Shown: positions 1 to 9,164, counted from the stretch's first letter. The stretch is 64,000 nt of DNA from Adhaeribacter radiodurans (GCF_014075995.1 NZ_CP055153.1:3596001-3660000); one strand, 5' to 3'. Made by a program: numbers and translations. The notes: generated by a model from the letters alone, not told the origin.

Positions 1-803
1 GTAGCAGGTACGTGTAAAATCTGTAAAGCCGCTTTAGCCTCTTGCATAAAACCTTCGGGGCCACACATATAATAGTACGTCTCCGGTAAATCTAATACTT
101 GCAGATTTTCCAAAATCTTAATCAGCATGGTTTGATTTAACCGACCGGTATAATAAGCGAGTGCCTCCTCTGGTATAACAGTGGACACTTCTTTATTTTT
201 GCTTTTACCAAATAATTTACTCAAAAAAGATCCGGAACTTTTAGCTGAAGTGCTATCGGATGATTGGCTGTAAATATGCGTAACTCTAAACCGATCGGGA
301 TTTTGGCTTTCTAAATCTTTTAATTGCTCTTTAAAGATTACCGAGCTTTCGTCTCGATTGCCGTAAATAAGTAACACTCGACTGTTAAGTTCTTGCTGCA
401 AAACCGATTTAGCAATCGACATCAGGGGCGTAATGCCGCTACCCGCGCCAATTAATACAATGGTTCGGCTAAAAGTAGCATCGGGCACGAAGTTAAAATT
501 ACCCATGGGTGCCAATACTTCCAGGGTGTCGCCTACTTTTAATTTATTTAATAAGTAATTAGAAAGTAAGCCGCCGGCTACCCGTTTTACCGTAACAGAG
601 AGTCGGGGCTGTTCAGACGGGGAACTACACAACGAATATGCCCGGCGTTCTTTTTTACCGTTAATAGGTACAATTAAAGTTAAAAACTGACCTGCTTGGT
701 AAGGAATGGCAGTTTTATCGGGATGTTCTAAATGAATGGTTATGGCATCCGACGTTTCCGAAGTAATAGCCACCACCTTCAAAAAGAGGTTAGGTTGACT
801 CAT
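1..803 (-). CDS. Ferredoxin--NADP reductase-like oxidoreductase (PaaE-like), 3' end cut by window
   Basis: This is the reductase part of an electron-transfer flavoprotein that passes electrons from NAD(P)H through FAD, normally to a C-terminal 2Fe-2S ferredoxin domain as in phenylacetyl-CoA epoxidase subunit E. About 267 codons are visible. An N-terminal FAD-binding barrel carries the RAYSL motif at residues 54-58, followed by the NAD(P)-binding motif GAGSGITPL near residue 117 and the CGPEGFM motif near residue 247. The reading frame runs off the left edge, so the expected ferredoxin domain is not visible. The ATG at 801-803 was chosen because the FAD domain begins directly after it and a good promoter lies just upstream. 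The family is clear; the electron acceptor is not. Confidence 0.85.
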   Translation of the reverse strand, partial: MSQPNLFLKVVAITSETSDAITIHLEHPDKTAIPYQAGQFLTLIVPINGKKERRAYSLCSSPSEQPRLSVTVKRVAGGLLSNYLLNKLKVGDTLEVLAPMGNFNFVPDATFSRTIVLIGAGSGITPLMSIAKSVLQQELNSRVLLIYGNRDESSVIFKEQLKDLESQNPDRFRVTHIYSQSSDSTSAKSSGSFLSKLFGKSKNKEVSTVIPEEALAYYTGRLNQTMLIKILENLQVLDLPETYYYMCGPEGFMQEAKAALQILHVPA

Positions 804-818
804 AATTAATTCTTTCCG

Positions 819-849
819 CAAAGGTAATTTTACCTGCTGCAATTACCAA
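819..849 (-). promoter_or_regulatory. Bacteroidota-type promoter of the reductase gene
   Basis: Reading the minus strand, TACCTTTG (819-826) fits the -7 consensus TAnnTTTG. A TTG at 847-849 lies 20 bases further upstream as the -33 element. The reductase start codon is 15 bases downstream of the -7 box, which implies a very short leader. Confidence 0.5.
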
Positions 850-921
850 TAAACGAATGGTAAACTGCTTTTTGATTTAAAGGTTTAATTTTTTTTAAAT
901 TCAGGCGGTAATTTATCGCTT

Positions 922-1629
922 ATGTCTGCTAATTCCATTATTCCTTCGGCCCTGCTCCTAAAATATCAAAATTCCTTTGTGCCTGTTTTACCTATTGATT
1001 TGAATGCTTCTACTGTTTGCCGTTTAGATTTTACAGCTCATAATTCCTTATTGGCTAACCAGATTTTAACAAATACGGGGCAGTTTAACTTTATCATAAC
1101 CCAAATGCTGCAAGAAAAAGGGGCAAGTATAGGCGTAGGTGGCTACCTGGAAGATAGAATTATTTACCGGCGAAGCGCCTTGTTTACAGAAAATCAAAAG
1201 GACCGGAGAATTCATTTAGGGGTAGATGTTTGGGCTCCTGCCGGCACTCCGGTTCTGACTCCTTTGGCAGGAGTAGTTCATTCGTTTGCTGATAATGCTC
1301 ATTTCGGGGATTACGGGCCGACGATAATCTTACAACACTCTCTAGAAAATTATAGTTTTTATACGCTTTATGGTCATCTGAGCCGCTCTTCTTTAACTAA
1401 CTTACAAGTAGGGCAAGCCATTGATAAAAACCAGCAATTTTCTAGCATTGGCACCTATCCCGAAAACGGCGATTGGCCACCGCACCTTCATTTTCAGATT
1501 ATTACTGATATGCAGGGACGGTACGGGGATTTTCCGGGTGTTTGCAGCAGGGACGAGAAAGCAGCTTTTGCGCAGATTTGCTTAGATCCGAATCTTATTT
1601 TGCAAAGCCAATATTTAGCAGCTTTTTAA
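922..1629 (+). CDS. M23 family metallopeptidase (LytM-type peptidoglycan endopeptidase)
   Basis: This is a 235-residue zinc peptidase of the lysostaphin/LytM fold, a family that cuts peptide cross-links in peptidoglycan. The zinc ligands of the family are visible as His98 and Asp102 in the segment HLGVDVWAPAGTPV, and His188 and His190 in PPHLHFQ. A further His152 sits in YGHLSR. The catalytic domain fills the second half; the first 90 residues match no domain I recognise. No signal peptide or membrane segment is evident, which is unusual for a wall hydrolase, so the protein may be cytoplasmic or act on another peptide. It is transcribed divergently from the reductase and is followed by the MscS gene after 57 bases. 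Confidence 0.85.
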   Translation: MSANSIIPSALLLKYQNSFVPVLPIDLNASTVCRLDFTAHNSLLANQILTNTGQFNFIITQMLQEKGASIGVGGYLEDRIIYRRSALFTENQKDRRIHLGVDVWAPAGTPVLTPLAGVVHSFADNAHFGDYGPTIILQHSLENYSFYTLYGHLSRSSLTNLQVGQAIDKNQQFSSIGTYPENGDWPPHLHFQIITDMQGRYGDFPGVCSRDEKAAFAQICLDPNLILQSQYLAAF

Positions 1630-1686
1630 GCTTTAGCTGCGTAAAAGGCTTCATTACTCTAAAAAAGCATTTTTAATTAATAATTT

Positions 1687-2502
1687 ATGAATGGCCTATT
1701 CGATTTTAATAAATACCGCGAAACGTTAACTACTTTTTTTATTACGTACGGTGCCCGTTTTTTTGTAGCCATGCTGTTGCTGTTTATTGGCTTATGGGTT
1801 CTAAACCGGATCGTAAAGTTCCTGGACCGCGAAATGATAGTGCACCACGTAGACCCATCGCTCCGGCCATTCCTCCGCAATGTCTTAAATGTATCCTTAA
1901 AAATTCTGCTGCTTATTGCTGTTGTAGGGCAATTGGGTATGGAAATGACTTCCATTTTCGCGGTGTTAGGGTCGGCGGGTTTGGCAATTGGTTTGGCTTT
2001 ACAGGGAAGTTTGGCCAATTTTGCGGGTGGAGTATTAATACTGGCTTTAAAACCTTTCCGAGTAGGCGACTACATCGAAGCGCAGGGTGTAGCCGGTAAT
2101 GTAAACCTGATCAATATTCTAAATACAGTTATTAAAACTTCCGATAATAAGACCATTTATATTCCCAACGGTCCTTTGGCTTCGAGTACCATCGTTAACT
2201 TTGATGTGGAAAGTAACCGGCGGGCTGATGTTCGCATATTGGTGCATTATGGTAACAACATTATCTTAGCGAAAGAATTAATTACTCAGATTATTTCGGC
2301 CGATTCCAGAATTTTGACGCAGCCTGCCCCGCAAGTTGTTACTGAGAATACAGATTTAGGCGTTAATATTTTTACCCGGGTTTGGGCCGCACGCGGAAAT
2401 GTTGGGGGAATAACCAATGATTTACACGATTGGATTCGGACAGCTTTCGAGAAAAACGGAATCAGTATTGCCTACCGCGAACCTGCTTTGCCAGGTAAGT
2501 AA
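1687..2502 (+). CDS. Small-conductance mechanosensitive channel (MscS family)
   Basis: This 271-residue inner-membrane channel opens under membrane tension to release solutes during hypo-osmotic shock. Three N-terminal membrane helices are apparent (about residues 17-42, 62-80 and 85-120). The pore-lining helix has the small-residue pattern GSAGLAIGLALQGSLANF, typical of MscS TM3. It is followed by the beta domain beginning near FRVGDYIE and the conserved PNGPLASSTIVNF segment. Length is close to E. coli MscS. It lies in the same direction as the M23 gene 57 bases upstream, so the two may be cotranscribed. Confidence 0.92.
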   Translation: MNGLFDFNKYRETLTTFFITYGARFFVAMLLLFIGLWVLNRIVKFLDREMIVHHVDPSLRPFLRNVLNVSLKILLLIAVVGQLGMEMTSIFAVLGSAGLAIGLALQGSLANFAGGVLILALKPFRVGDYIEAQGVAGNVNLINILNTVIKTSDNKTIYIPNGPLASSTIVNFDVESNRRADVRILVHYGNNIILAKELITQIISADSRILTQPAPQVVTENTDLGVNIFTRVWAARGNVGGITNDLHDWIRTAFEKNGISIAYREPALPGK

Positions 2503-3061
2503 TTGGTCGATAGTCCATGGGCAATAGTTTAGCTGATAGTTGGCTATAATTAATAAAATGGAAAGGGAACTCTCTAAATAAAAACTGAGGATCTAATAGA
2601 AGATAAAGCTATCATAAGGATACACCGCGACAAAAGCTTAAATATAGTTGGAGGTTGGTTGATAATATTAGTTGGAATAATATTTCTTTTAGTTTCTAAT
2701 CATTCACTTTCCCCATTTTGAAGTATCAGAACGTTGTTTGAAGGAGGTAAGAAAAGAAGGAAAGAAAAGCCGAATAAGATTTAATTAAATTCTAAATCTA
2801 AAGAAACACTATGGCGCGGAAGTTACTTCTGTGCCTTGTTCTCAGAATACCTTCGTTACTTTGTAAAGCGCCCTTGTTTGCCCATCAATTTACCAGTTTA
2901 AGGAGGAAAGGCACAGAAGTAACTTCCGAGCCATATTTATTGCTGCTACATTTTAATTGTTTCCGTGTACCTGCTGACCAACGAACCCAATTTAATTGAA
3001 ATTAAGCTCCGTGGACAATGAACTATGGTCTATGGACTGTGGACCATCGACTATGGACTAA
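2503..3061. other. Intergenic region with an inverted repeat and a reiterated-word tract
   Basis: No convincing gene is seen in these 559 bases. They hold a 27-base inverted repeat (listed separately) and, at about 3006-3060, a tract made of variants of a short word around TATGGACT/GTGGACCAT. A related word, GATAGTCCATGG, occurs in the opposite sense at about 2509-2520, just after the MscS stop. A rightward ORF at 2811-2999 is created by the inverted repeat and is not credible. Confidence 0.6.
2811..2934. repeat. 27-bp inverted repeat with a 70-base spacer
   Basis: The arms at 2811-2837 and 2908-2934 are complementary over 27 bases with one mismatch. The inner 20 bases (core GGAAGTTACTTCTGTGCCTT) pair perfectly. 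The spacer is 70 bases. Neither side has a T run of the terminator type. This may be a small mobile-element remnant or a long RNA hairpin; the sequence alone does not decide. Confidence 0.8.
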
Positions 3062-4276
3062 TTAATCAAACCGAATGGCTGTTACTGGTTTTATTCTGGA
3101 AATCATGTAAGTAGGAATCATAATAGCCATCATGGTAAGTACCAGAGTTATAACATTTAAAATGATTATAATTCCCGGACTCCAGGCAATTGGCACGGTA
3201 TCCATATAGTAATTTTCCGGATCGAGGGGAATGATTTTAGTAAAATATTGAATGGCACAAAAGCCTAACCCGATTAAATTACCGTAAATCAGCCCTTTTA
3301 AAGTTAATTGCAAGCCCTTAAAAAAGAAAACCTGCCTTATTTGAGGATCAGTAGCTCCTAAAGCTTTTAGTAAACCAATCATGTTGGTTCGTTCCAGAAT
3401 CATGATAAATATGGAAGAAACCATGTTAAAAGTGGCCACAAAAATAATCAGGATAAGAAAGATGATTACGTTTTGGTTCAGGAGCTTCATCCAGTCAAAT
3501 AGCTGGGCGTATTGATCGGTAACTTTTTCGAGTTGTAAATCATAGTTCATGCGGTTAAAAACCGTAGCAGCCACCGTATCTATTTTGTTAAAATCTTTCA
3601 GCATAATTTCGTAGCCGGTTACTACGGTATCGCTCCATTTATTTAAATCCCGGATGTGCTGCATATCGGCTAAAACATATACCTGGTCGAATTCCTCCAG
3701 ACCCGTTTTAAAAATCCCGGTAACGGTAAAACGCCGCGCCCGCGGGGGATTTTGAATAAAAAAGAAGCTTACTTTATCTCCTAGTTTAATGCGCAACTTA
3801 CTAGCTACCTGGTTGCTGATCATGATATCATTGGTAGCCGCCGAATCCGAAAAGGTAATTACTTTACCCGCCACCAGGTTTTGCTGCATGGGTTTAAAGT
3901 CGTAGTTTTTATCCACACCTTTTAATACCACGCCGTAAACTTCCTCGTCGGTTTTAATAATGGCAGTTTTAAAAGCGTAAGGCTGATAATGCTGAATTTC
4001 GGGTATGCCTTTTAAATTTTTAACTACCGCGTTGGTGTTAATAGGTTTGCCTTCGAAAGAATTGTTGGTGTCGTACTTACTAATTTGCAGATGGGCCCCA
4101 AAGGAGAAAATTTTCCGTTGAATTTCGTTTCGGAAGCCTTGCAAAATAGCAAATGAAACGATCATAATGGCTAATCCTACCGCTATGCTAATTATGGCAA
4201 TTTTAGTAACCGAGGAGGTAAAAGAATCGCCACCGGTACCACCAATTTTGCGGGATATATATTTAGAAATGTTCAC
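3062..4276 (-). CDS. FtsX-like ABC transporter permease, LolC/LolE type
   Basis: This 404-residue inner-membrane permease resembles the LolC/LolE subunits that extract lipoproteins from the inner membrane together with the ATPase LolD. The order is typical: a first membrane helix near residues 24-48 (after GGDSFTSSVTKIAI), a periplasmic MacB-like domain of about 220 residues, and an FtsX domain with three helices in the C-terminal 135 residues, including MILERTNMIGLLKALGA. No ATPase gene is adjacent, as is common in Bacteroidota. The start is a GTG (complement of 4274-4276); no in-frame ATG lies upstream, and the homologous N-terminus MNISKYISRKI begins here. Confidence 0.88.
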   Translation of the reverse strand: MNISKYISRKIGGTGGDSFTSSVTKIAIISIAVGLAIMIVSFAILQGFRNEIQRKIFSFGAHLQISKYDTNNSFEGKPINTNAVVKNLKGIPEIQHYQPYAFKTAIIKTDEEVYGVVLKGVDKNYDFKPMQQNLVAGKVITFSDSAATNDIMISNQVASKLRIKLGDKVSFFFIQNPPRARRFTVTGIFKTGLEEFDQVYVLADMQHIRDLNKWSDTVVTGYEIMLKDFNKIDTVAATVFNRMNYDLQLEKVTDQYAQLFDWMKLLNQNVIIFLILIIFVATFNMVSSIFIMILERTNMIGLLKALGATDPQIRQVFFFKGLQLTLKGLIYGNLIGLGFCAIQYFTKIIPLDPENYYMDTVPIAWSPGIIIILNVITLVLTMMAIMIPTYMISRIKPVTAIRFD

Positions 4277-4293
4277 GCGTATGTTTTATGCGA

Positions 4294-4301
4294 CAAATAT
4301 A
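4294..4301 (-). promoter_or_regulatory. Putative -7 promoter element of the LolC/E-type permease
   Basis: On the minus strand TATATTTG matches the TAnnTTTG box exactly and lies 17 bases upstream of the GTG start. No clear TTG is seen at the -33 position, so the call rests on one element. Confidence 0.35.
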
Positions 4302-4770
4302 GGTACGAATATTTACTTATAAAGAAACGTTAAAATTTAAGTAAAAAGGTAATTCTAAGTTCTCCACACTTTGGGTTTCAGGTTGAGCAACTAATCCGCC
4401 TCTTCCTACGCAAACAATTCCGAAAGTTTCGGGTATAGCATCTAAAATTTTTGTTTATTAAATTATTCTTTAAATAGAAAGCAGTTATTAAACGTTTTTA
4501 ACCATTAAATACTTAATGGTAAATAACCAGTACCTATTGTACAGCTCCATTATTTAGTAAATTTTATACTATATCTTATCGAGACTTACCGCTAGCCGAT
4601 ATATTATTTCCTAAATTCTTTAATAACCTGACTGGTACACCTACCTTGCAGAAAAAATTTTAACGGTCAAATCCGAAGCATAAATTTGAGGTAATTTAAT
4701 ACCAGTTCTTTGGTCATTTATTGAAAGACCGCTATCATTTTTTATTTACCCGTATTTTGAAATAAGTACT
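4302..4770. other. Intergenic region between divergent permease and fmt genes
   Basis: AT-rich DNA with no clear gene. On the minus strand an open frame of about 47 codons (roughly 4318-4460) reads as an ordinary-looking peptide containing GIVCVGRGGLVAQPE, but it has no start codon and is bounded by stops. It could be the tail of a decayed gene or chance. Confidence 0.4.
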
Positions 4771-5703
4771 ATGCCACAGAACTTAAGAATTATTTTTATG
4801 GGTACGCCCGATTTTGCCGTACCTACGCTCCAAAAACTGGTAGAAAATCATTACCAGGTAGTGGCCGTGCTTACGGCTCCCGATAAACCGGCTGGCCGTG
4901 GCTTGAAGCTAACACATTCACCGGTAAAAGAATATGCTGTTTCGCAAGGTATTCCGGTACTGCAACCAACCAACTTAAAATCCGAAGCTTTTCTGGAGGA
5001 GTTACGTAGCTACCAGGCAAACCTACAGATTATTGTGGCTTTCCGGATGTTACCCGAAGTAGTTTGGAGTATGCCGGCGCTCGGCACTTTTAATATTCAT
5101 GCTTCTTTATTGCCCGATTATCGCGGGGCTGCTCCTATCAATTGGGCTTTAATAAATGGCGAAAAAGAAACCGGCGTAACTTCTTTTTTCCTGTGTCATC
5201 AAATAGATACCGGCGATATTTTACTACAGGAGAAAATTAGTATTCAGGAAGAAGATGATTTTGGTTTGCTTTACGGCAAATTAAAACATGTAGGTGCCGA
5301 TCTGGCCCTACAAACTGTTAAAGCTATAGAATCAGGAAATGTGCAGCCGCAACCGCAGCCACAAGCCATAGAACTAAAAGAAGCACCCAAATTATTTAAA
5401 GAAACCTGCGAGATAAACTGGCAGCAATCTGCGGGTCAAATTCGCAATTTTATTCGGGGCTTATCTCCTTTTCCCGGTGCCTGGACTACCTTAAATGATA
5501 AAATTTTTAAAATTTACCGCGCTCAGGTTCTACCCGAATCAACGGGTGAGAACGAGCAAGAACCTGGTTCGTACCGAACCGATAATAAAACTTATTTACA
5601 TTTTTTTACCGGTCAGGGAGTTTTAAGTATCACGGACCTGCAACTAGAAGGCAAAAAACGAATGCGCATCGACGAACTGCTCCGCGGATATAAAATCCAA
5701 TAA
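4771..5703 (+). CDS. fmt: Methionyl-tRNA formyltransferase
   Basis: The enzyme formylates Met-tRNAfMet with 10-formyl-THF to make the initiator tRNA, in the cytoplasm. The 310 residues match the usual length. The N-terminal formyltransferase fold begins with IIFMGTPDFAVPTL. The catalytic region FNIHASLLPDYRGAAPINWA carries the family Asn-His pair, and the downstream QIDTGDIL carries the Asp. A C-terminal OB-like domain follows from about residue 210 (FIRGLSPFPGAW). It is followed 167 bases later by folA, which makes the folate link of the pair plausible. Confidence 0.97.
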   Translation: MPQNLRIIFMGTPDFAVPTLQKLVENHYQVVAVLTAPDKPAGRGLKLTHSPVKEYAVSQGIPVLQPTNLKSEAFLEELRSYQANLQIIVAFRMLPEVVWSMPALGTFNIHASLLPDYRGAAPINWALINGEKETGVTSFFLCHQIDTGDILLQEKISIQEEDDFGLLYGKLKHVGADLALQTVKAIESGNVQPQPQPQAIELKEAPKLFKETCEINWQQSAGQIRNFIRGLSPFPGAWTTLNDKIFKIYRAQVLPESTGENEQEPGSYRTDNKTYLHFFTGQGVLSITDLQLEGKKRMRIDELLRGYKIQ

Positions 5704-5870
5704 AGGAATGGTAGAAATTAAAAAGGAGAAGATTCCATTTTTACTTTTACTAGTTTCCATACGGCAGTCTCCTTTATAATCTATTCATTCAGTTATTGAT
5801 TTACTAAATCGCTTATTCTTTTTTCGTTATTATTCATTCATCAAATTTTCTAAAGCTCACCCATTAAAAG

Positions 5871-6359
5871 ATGATTGCCTCTATTTTTGCTATGTCGGAG
5901 AACCGCGTAATTGGCTACCAGAACCAATTGCCCTGGCATTTACCCGCCGATTTAAAATATTTCAAATCAGTTACGATTGGGCATCCTATTATTATGGGCC
6001 GGAAAACGTTTGAATCTATCGGTAAACCTTTACCCCAACGTACCTCCATTATAATAACTAGGCAATCAGATTACACGCAACCAGACTGTATAGTAGTAAA
6101 CAATGTAGTAGCCGCCATTGAAGCCGCCCAGAAGATAAATAAGGATATATTTATTATTGGAGGAGCCGAAATCCTGCAACAAGCCCTACCTTACATTGAT
6201 ACCATGTTTTTAACCTTGATTCACGAAAAATTTACGGGCGACACGTATTATCCGGAAATAAATCCGGAGGAATGGCAGGAAGTAAATCGGCAGGATTTTG
6301 AACCCGACGAAAAAAACAAGTATTCTTATAGCTTTCTAAAGTTGCAACGAGTGGGTTGA
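5871..6359 (+). CDS. folA: Dihydrofolate reductase
   Basis: This 162-residue enzyme reduces dihydrofolate to tetrahydrofolate with NADPH. It opens with the family signature ASIFAMSENRVIGYQNQLPW, followed by HLPADLKYFK, which contains the acidic active-site Asp. GRKTFESIG and FIIGGAEI are the NADPH-binding motifs. It shares direction with fmt, the other one-carbon enzyme just upstream. Confidence 0.97.
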   Translation: MIASIFAMSENRVIGYQNQLPWHLPADLKYFKSVTIGHPIIMGRKTFESIGKPLPQRTSIIITRQSDYTQPDCIVVNNVVAAIEAAQKINKDIFIIGGAEILQQALPYIDTMFLTLIHEKFTGDTYYPEINPEEWQEVNRQDFEPDEKNKYSYSFLKLQRVG

Positions 6360-6447
6360 AACTTTTATAAGTAAACACTAATCGAAAACAAGCTCCCAAT
6401 TTTAAGAGGTTTGATTAGGCAAGCTGATAAGAATCTTACCTGATTAA

Positions 6448-7638
6448 TTAATTTTGCTCAAGAGCTACTTGCTTACGGGTACCCCGATATAATTCGTACT
6501 TCAGCAAGCGGCATTCAATTGGGCCATTGTACAGCGGAATACGGCGGGAAGTTTTCAGGCCAATATGCTTGGCGGCTTCCAGGTTTCCGGTAAAAACAAA
6601 AGCATCGTAACCCGCAAAATTAGTTTTAAACGTATCGCCAATTAACTTATACAATTGATTTAGGTTATCCGGGTTAATTCTCTCACCGTAAGGTGGATTT
6701 ACTAATACTATACCCTTCTCACCAATGCCCTGCGCATCTTTTAAATCCCGCACCCGCACCCGGATGTAATCTTCCAGACCGGCATGCGTAATGTTATTCC
6801 GGGCTGCTTCTATGTAATCTTTATCTATATCCGACCCTACAATTTCCACTTCTGCATCGGGAAGTTGAGCCGCTTTTGCTTCGGTTAATACTTGTTGGTA
6901 TAAATTCTCATCGAAGTCGGGCCAATTCATAAAACCAAAATAATTTGGCCGGTAAAGTCCGGGAGCAATATTATGCGCCATAAGGGCTGCCTCGGTTAAA
7001 AATGTTCCGGAGCCGCACATCGGGTCTATGAGAGGTACTTTTTTATCCCAACCCGTTAACGACAAAATTCCGGCGGCTAATACTTCACTTAAGGGAGCAA
7101 CGTTGGTCTGCAACCGATACCCCCTGCGGTGTAACGAATCGCCAGAAGCATCCAACGACATAGTTACCCTGTTTTCGTGCATGTGTAAATTTAAACGAAT
7201 ATCCGGTTGTTCTACATTCACTGAAGGCCGTTGCCCGGTACGCTGACGAAACTGATCGACAATCGCATCTTTTGTTAACTGCGATACAAACAACGAATGA
7301 TCGAAGGTAGATTGGCTTACCACACTCTGAATAGCAAATGTCTGATCCGAACGGATATAATCGAACCAATTAATTTTACTCACCTGCCGGTATAAATCCC
7401 GCTCGTCGCGGGCGGTAAACGTGCGAAAAGGCTTTAAAATACGAATGGCCGTACGGCACCAGATATTGGCTTGGTATAGCAGCCGTTTATCACCGGCAAA
7501 CTCCACTGCCCGGTTACCAATCCGGATATTTTGAGCGCCGAGTGCTTCCAGCTCTTGCGCCAAAATTGTTTCTAAACCGAATAAGGTAGTTGCCAGGTAA
7601 GGAGTGGGAGTAGGTAAAGAAGCAGAGTGAGTAGTCAT
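6448..7638 (-). CDS. THUMP-domain class I SAM-dependent RNA methyltransferase (RlmL N-terminal/Trm14-like)
   Basis: This is a 396-residue N2-guanine RNA methyltransferase of the THUMP/UPF0020 type, probably acting on rRNA. An N-terminal ferredoxin-like/THUMP region (TLFGLETILAQELEALGA onward) is followed by a Rossmann methyltransferase domain with DPMCGSGTFLTEAAL, the SAM motif IVGSDID, and the catalytic NPPYGERI. It equals the first half of E. coli RlmL in layout; the RlmK half is absent. The frame can be extended to an ATG at 7680, but the extra 14 residues are hydrophobic and do not belong to the family. The ATG at 7636-7638 (MTTHSASLP) is therefore preferred. Confidence 0.9.
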   Translation of the reverse strand: MTTHSASLPTPTPYLATTLFGLETILAQELEALGAQNIRIGNRAVEFAGDKRLLYQANIWCRTAIRILKPFRTFTARDERDLYRQVSKINWFDYIRSDQTFAIQSVVSQSTFDHSLFVSQLTKDAIVDQFRQRTGQRPSVNVEQPDIRLNLHMHENRVTMSLDASGDSLHRRGYRLQTNVAPLSEVLAAGILSLTGWDKKVPLIDPMCGSGTFLTEAALMAHNIAPGLYRPNYFGFMNWPDFDENLYQQVLTEAKAAQLPDAEVEIVGSDIDKDYIEAARNNITHAGLEDYIRVRVRDLKDAQGIGEKGIVLVNPPYGERINPDNLNQLYKLIGDTFKTNFAGYDAFVFTGNLEAAKHIGLKTSRRIPLYNGPIECRLLKYELYRGTRKQVALEQN

Positions 7639-8051
7639 TAATAAAATAATTAAGCTGTAAAGGTGCAAAATTAATTTCATCCGGAAGAAACCTTAACCCA
7701 GTTATTCACCCATTTTGCTACTGCTGTTAAAGCGGATGTAAACGGATAAGTACTTACTTTCCTAAGTTTTAGACTAGTTGCTACATTCATATTTAACTAA
7801 AAGAAACATTATAAACCAATATCCAGATCTAAAAAAGGTTTAATACACATCAATTTTAATTAAAAGTAATCATTTAAATTTTATCCACTAACCTAATTGA
7901 TTTACAATACTATATGTTATTATAGTAAAAATTTTACATCTGGTTAAAAAGTAAATACTAGTCTCTTTAGCAAAATCAATCTGGCTGTTTTTACTAAATC
8001 TAAGGATATTAATCCAAGTCAATAAGCTTAGTATAGAGTACGTATAATCCG
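7639..8051. other. Intergenic region upstream of murB
   Basis: About 410 bases between divergent genes. The sequence is strongly AT-rich from about 7790 to 7990, and I see no gene, RNA or long repeat in it. It probably holds the promoters of both flanking genes. Confidence 0.5.
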
Positions 8052-8059
8052 TACTTTTG
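8052..8059 (+). promoter_or_regulatory. Putative -7 promoter element of murB
   Basis: TACTTTTG fits the TAnnTTTG consensus and lies 16 bases before the murB ATG. No convincing TTG is seen at -33, so confidence is moderate. Confidence 0.4.
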
Positions 8060-8075
8060 CAAGGGAACCTTTATT

Positions 8076-9092
8076 ATGGAATTACAGAAATACATATCGC
8101 TTCAACCTTATAATACTTTCGGGATGGAAGTGAAAGCACGTTACTTTGCTTCATTTTCGAATGTTACCGAACTGCAGGAATTGTTGCAACTTCCCGAGGT
8201 ACAGCAATTGTCCAAGCTAATTTTAGGCGGCGGCAGCAATGTTTTATTTACCCGGGATTTTGACGGAGTAATTCTGAAAAACAATATTCAAGGCATTGAG
8301 GTTACCCGTTTAGACGATGATTATTCTTTAGTGAAAGCGGGTAGTGGGGTGAATTGGCACGAATTCGTACTTTATACCATCGAGCAAGGATTAGGAGGGC
8401 TGGAGAATTTATCGTTGATTCCGGGAACTGTTGGAGCGGCGCCATTACAGAATATTGGTGCTTACGGTGTTGAATTAAAAGATGTATTCGAAAACCTGGA
8501 GGCGGTTCATATTGCCACCGGCGAGTTAAAATTGTTTAATGCCGAAGAGTGTAAGTTTGGTTACCGCGAAAGTATTTTTAAAAATGAATTAAAGGGGCAG
8601 TACATTGTAGTAAGTGTAACCTTACGTCTGCACCAGAAACCAATTTTTAATACTTCGTACGGCGCTATCACCCAAACTCTGGCAAGTATGCAAGTAGAAA
8701 ATCTAAACCCCAAAGTGATTAGCGAAGCTGTTTGCCAAATCCGCCGTAGTAAACTGCCCGATCCCGCTCAAATAGGAAATGCGGGCAGCTTTTTTAAAAA
8801 TCCGGAAATACTAATAACTCAGTTTACGGAGTTGCAAAAGCAATATCCTGGTATTCCGAGTTATCCTACTACCCCTGGTAAAGTAAAAGTACCCGCGGGA
8901 TGGTTAATAGAACAAGCGGGATGGAAAGGACGTCGTTATGATACGTATGGTGTACATAAAGATCAGGCTTTAGTACTTGTAAACTACGGCGGGGCTCAGG
9001 GTAATCAGGTAAAAGAACTAGCTCATCAAATCATTCATTCCGTGCAAGAGAAGTTCGGGATTCAACTGCATCCGGAGGTAAACATTATTTAA
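8076..9092 (+). CDS. murB: UDP-N-acetylmuramate dehydrogenase (UDP-N-acetylenolpyruvoylglucosamine reductase)
   Basis: MurB reduces UDP-GlcNAc-enolpyruvate to UDP-MurNAc with FAD and NADPH, the second committed step of peptidoglycan synthesis, in the cytoplasm. The 338 residues fit the E. coli-like type I enzyme. Visible motifs are the FAD-binding LGGGSNVLF near residue 50, GAAPLQNIGAYGVE near residue 125, and NAGSFFKNP near residue 235, which carries the catalytic serine. A strong terminator follows 15 bases after the stop, so the gene probably forms its own unit. Confidence 0.97.
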   Translation: MELQKYISLQPYNTFGMEVKARYFASFSNVTELQELLQLPEVQQLSKLILGGGSNVLFTRDFDGVILKNNIQGIEVTRLDDDYSLVKAGSGVNWHEFVLYTIEQGLGGLENLSLIPGTVGAAPLQNIGAYGVELKDVFENLEAVHIATGELKLFNAEECKFGYRESIFKNELKGQYIVVSVTLRLHQKPIFNTSYGAITQTLASMQVENLNPKVISEAVCQIRRSKLPDPAQIGNAGSFFKNPEILITQFTELQKQYPGIPSYPTTPGKVKVPAGWLIEQAGWKGRRYDTYGVHKDQALVLVNYGGAQGNQVKELAHQIIHSVQEKFGIQLHPEVNII

Positions 9093-9107
9093 GTTGATTG
9101 AAAATAA

Positions 9108-9138
9108 AAAAAGTCCGCTGCAGCACAACGGACTTTTT
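9108..9138. terminator. Bidirectional rho-independent terminator between murB and the porin gene
   Basis: A perfect 10-bp stem, AAAAAGTCCG with CGGACTTTTT, closes an 11-base loop. The A and T runs at the two ends let it work for murB on the plus strand and for the convergent porin gene on the minus strand. Confidence 0.85.
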
Positions 9139-9164
9139 AACTAAACAGTACAACAACGGAATTT

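Noticed and set aside
2811-2999. 62-codon rightward ORF
   Set aside because: It is formed by the two arms of the inverted repeat and has no family resemblance.
4318-4460. Open minus-strand frame of about 47 codons with plausible peptide
   Set aside because: No start codon, bounded by stops, and too short to call as a pseudogene without a database match.
4750-4770. TATTTTG words upstream of fmt, ino1 and other genes as promoter elements
   Set aside because: They are one base short of the TAnnTTTG consensus and are frequent by chance in this AT-rich DNA.
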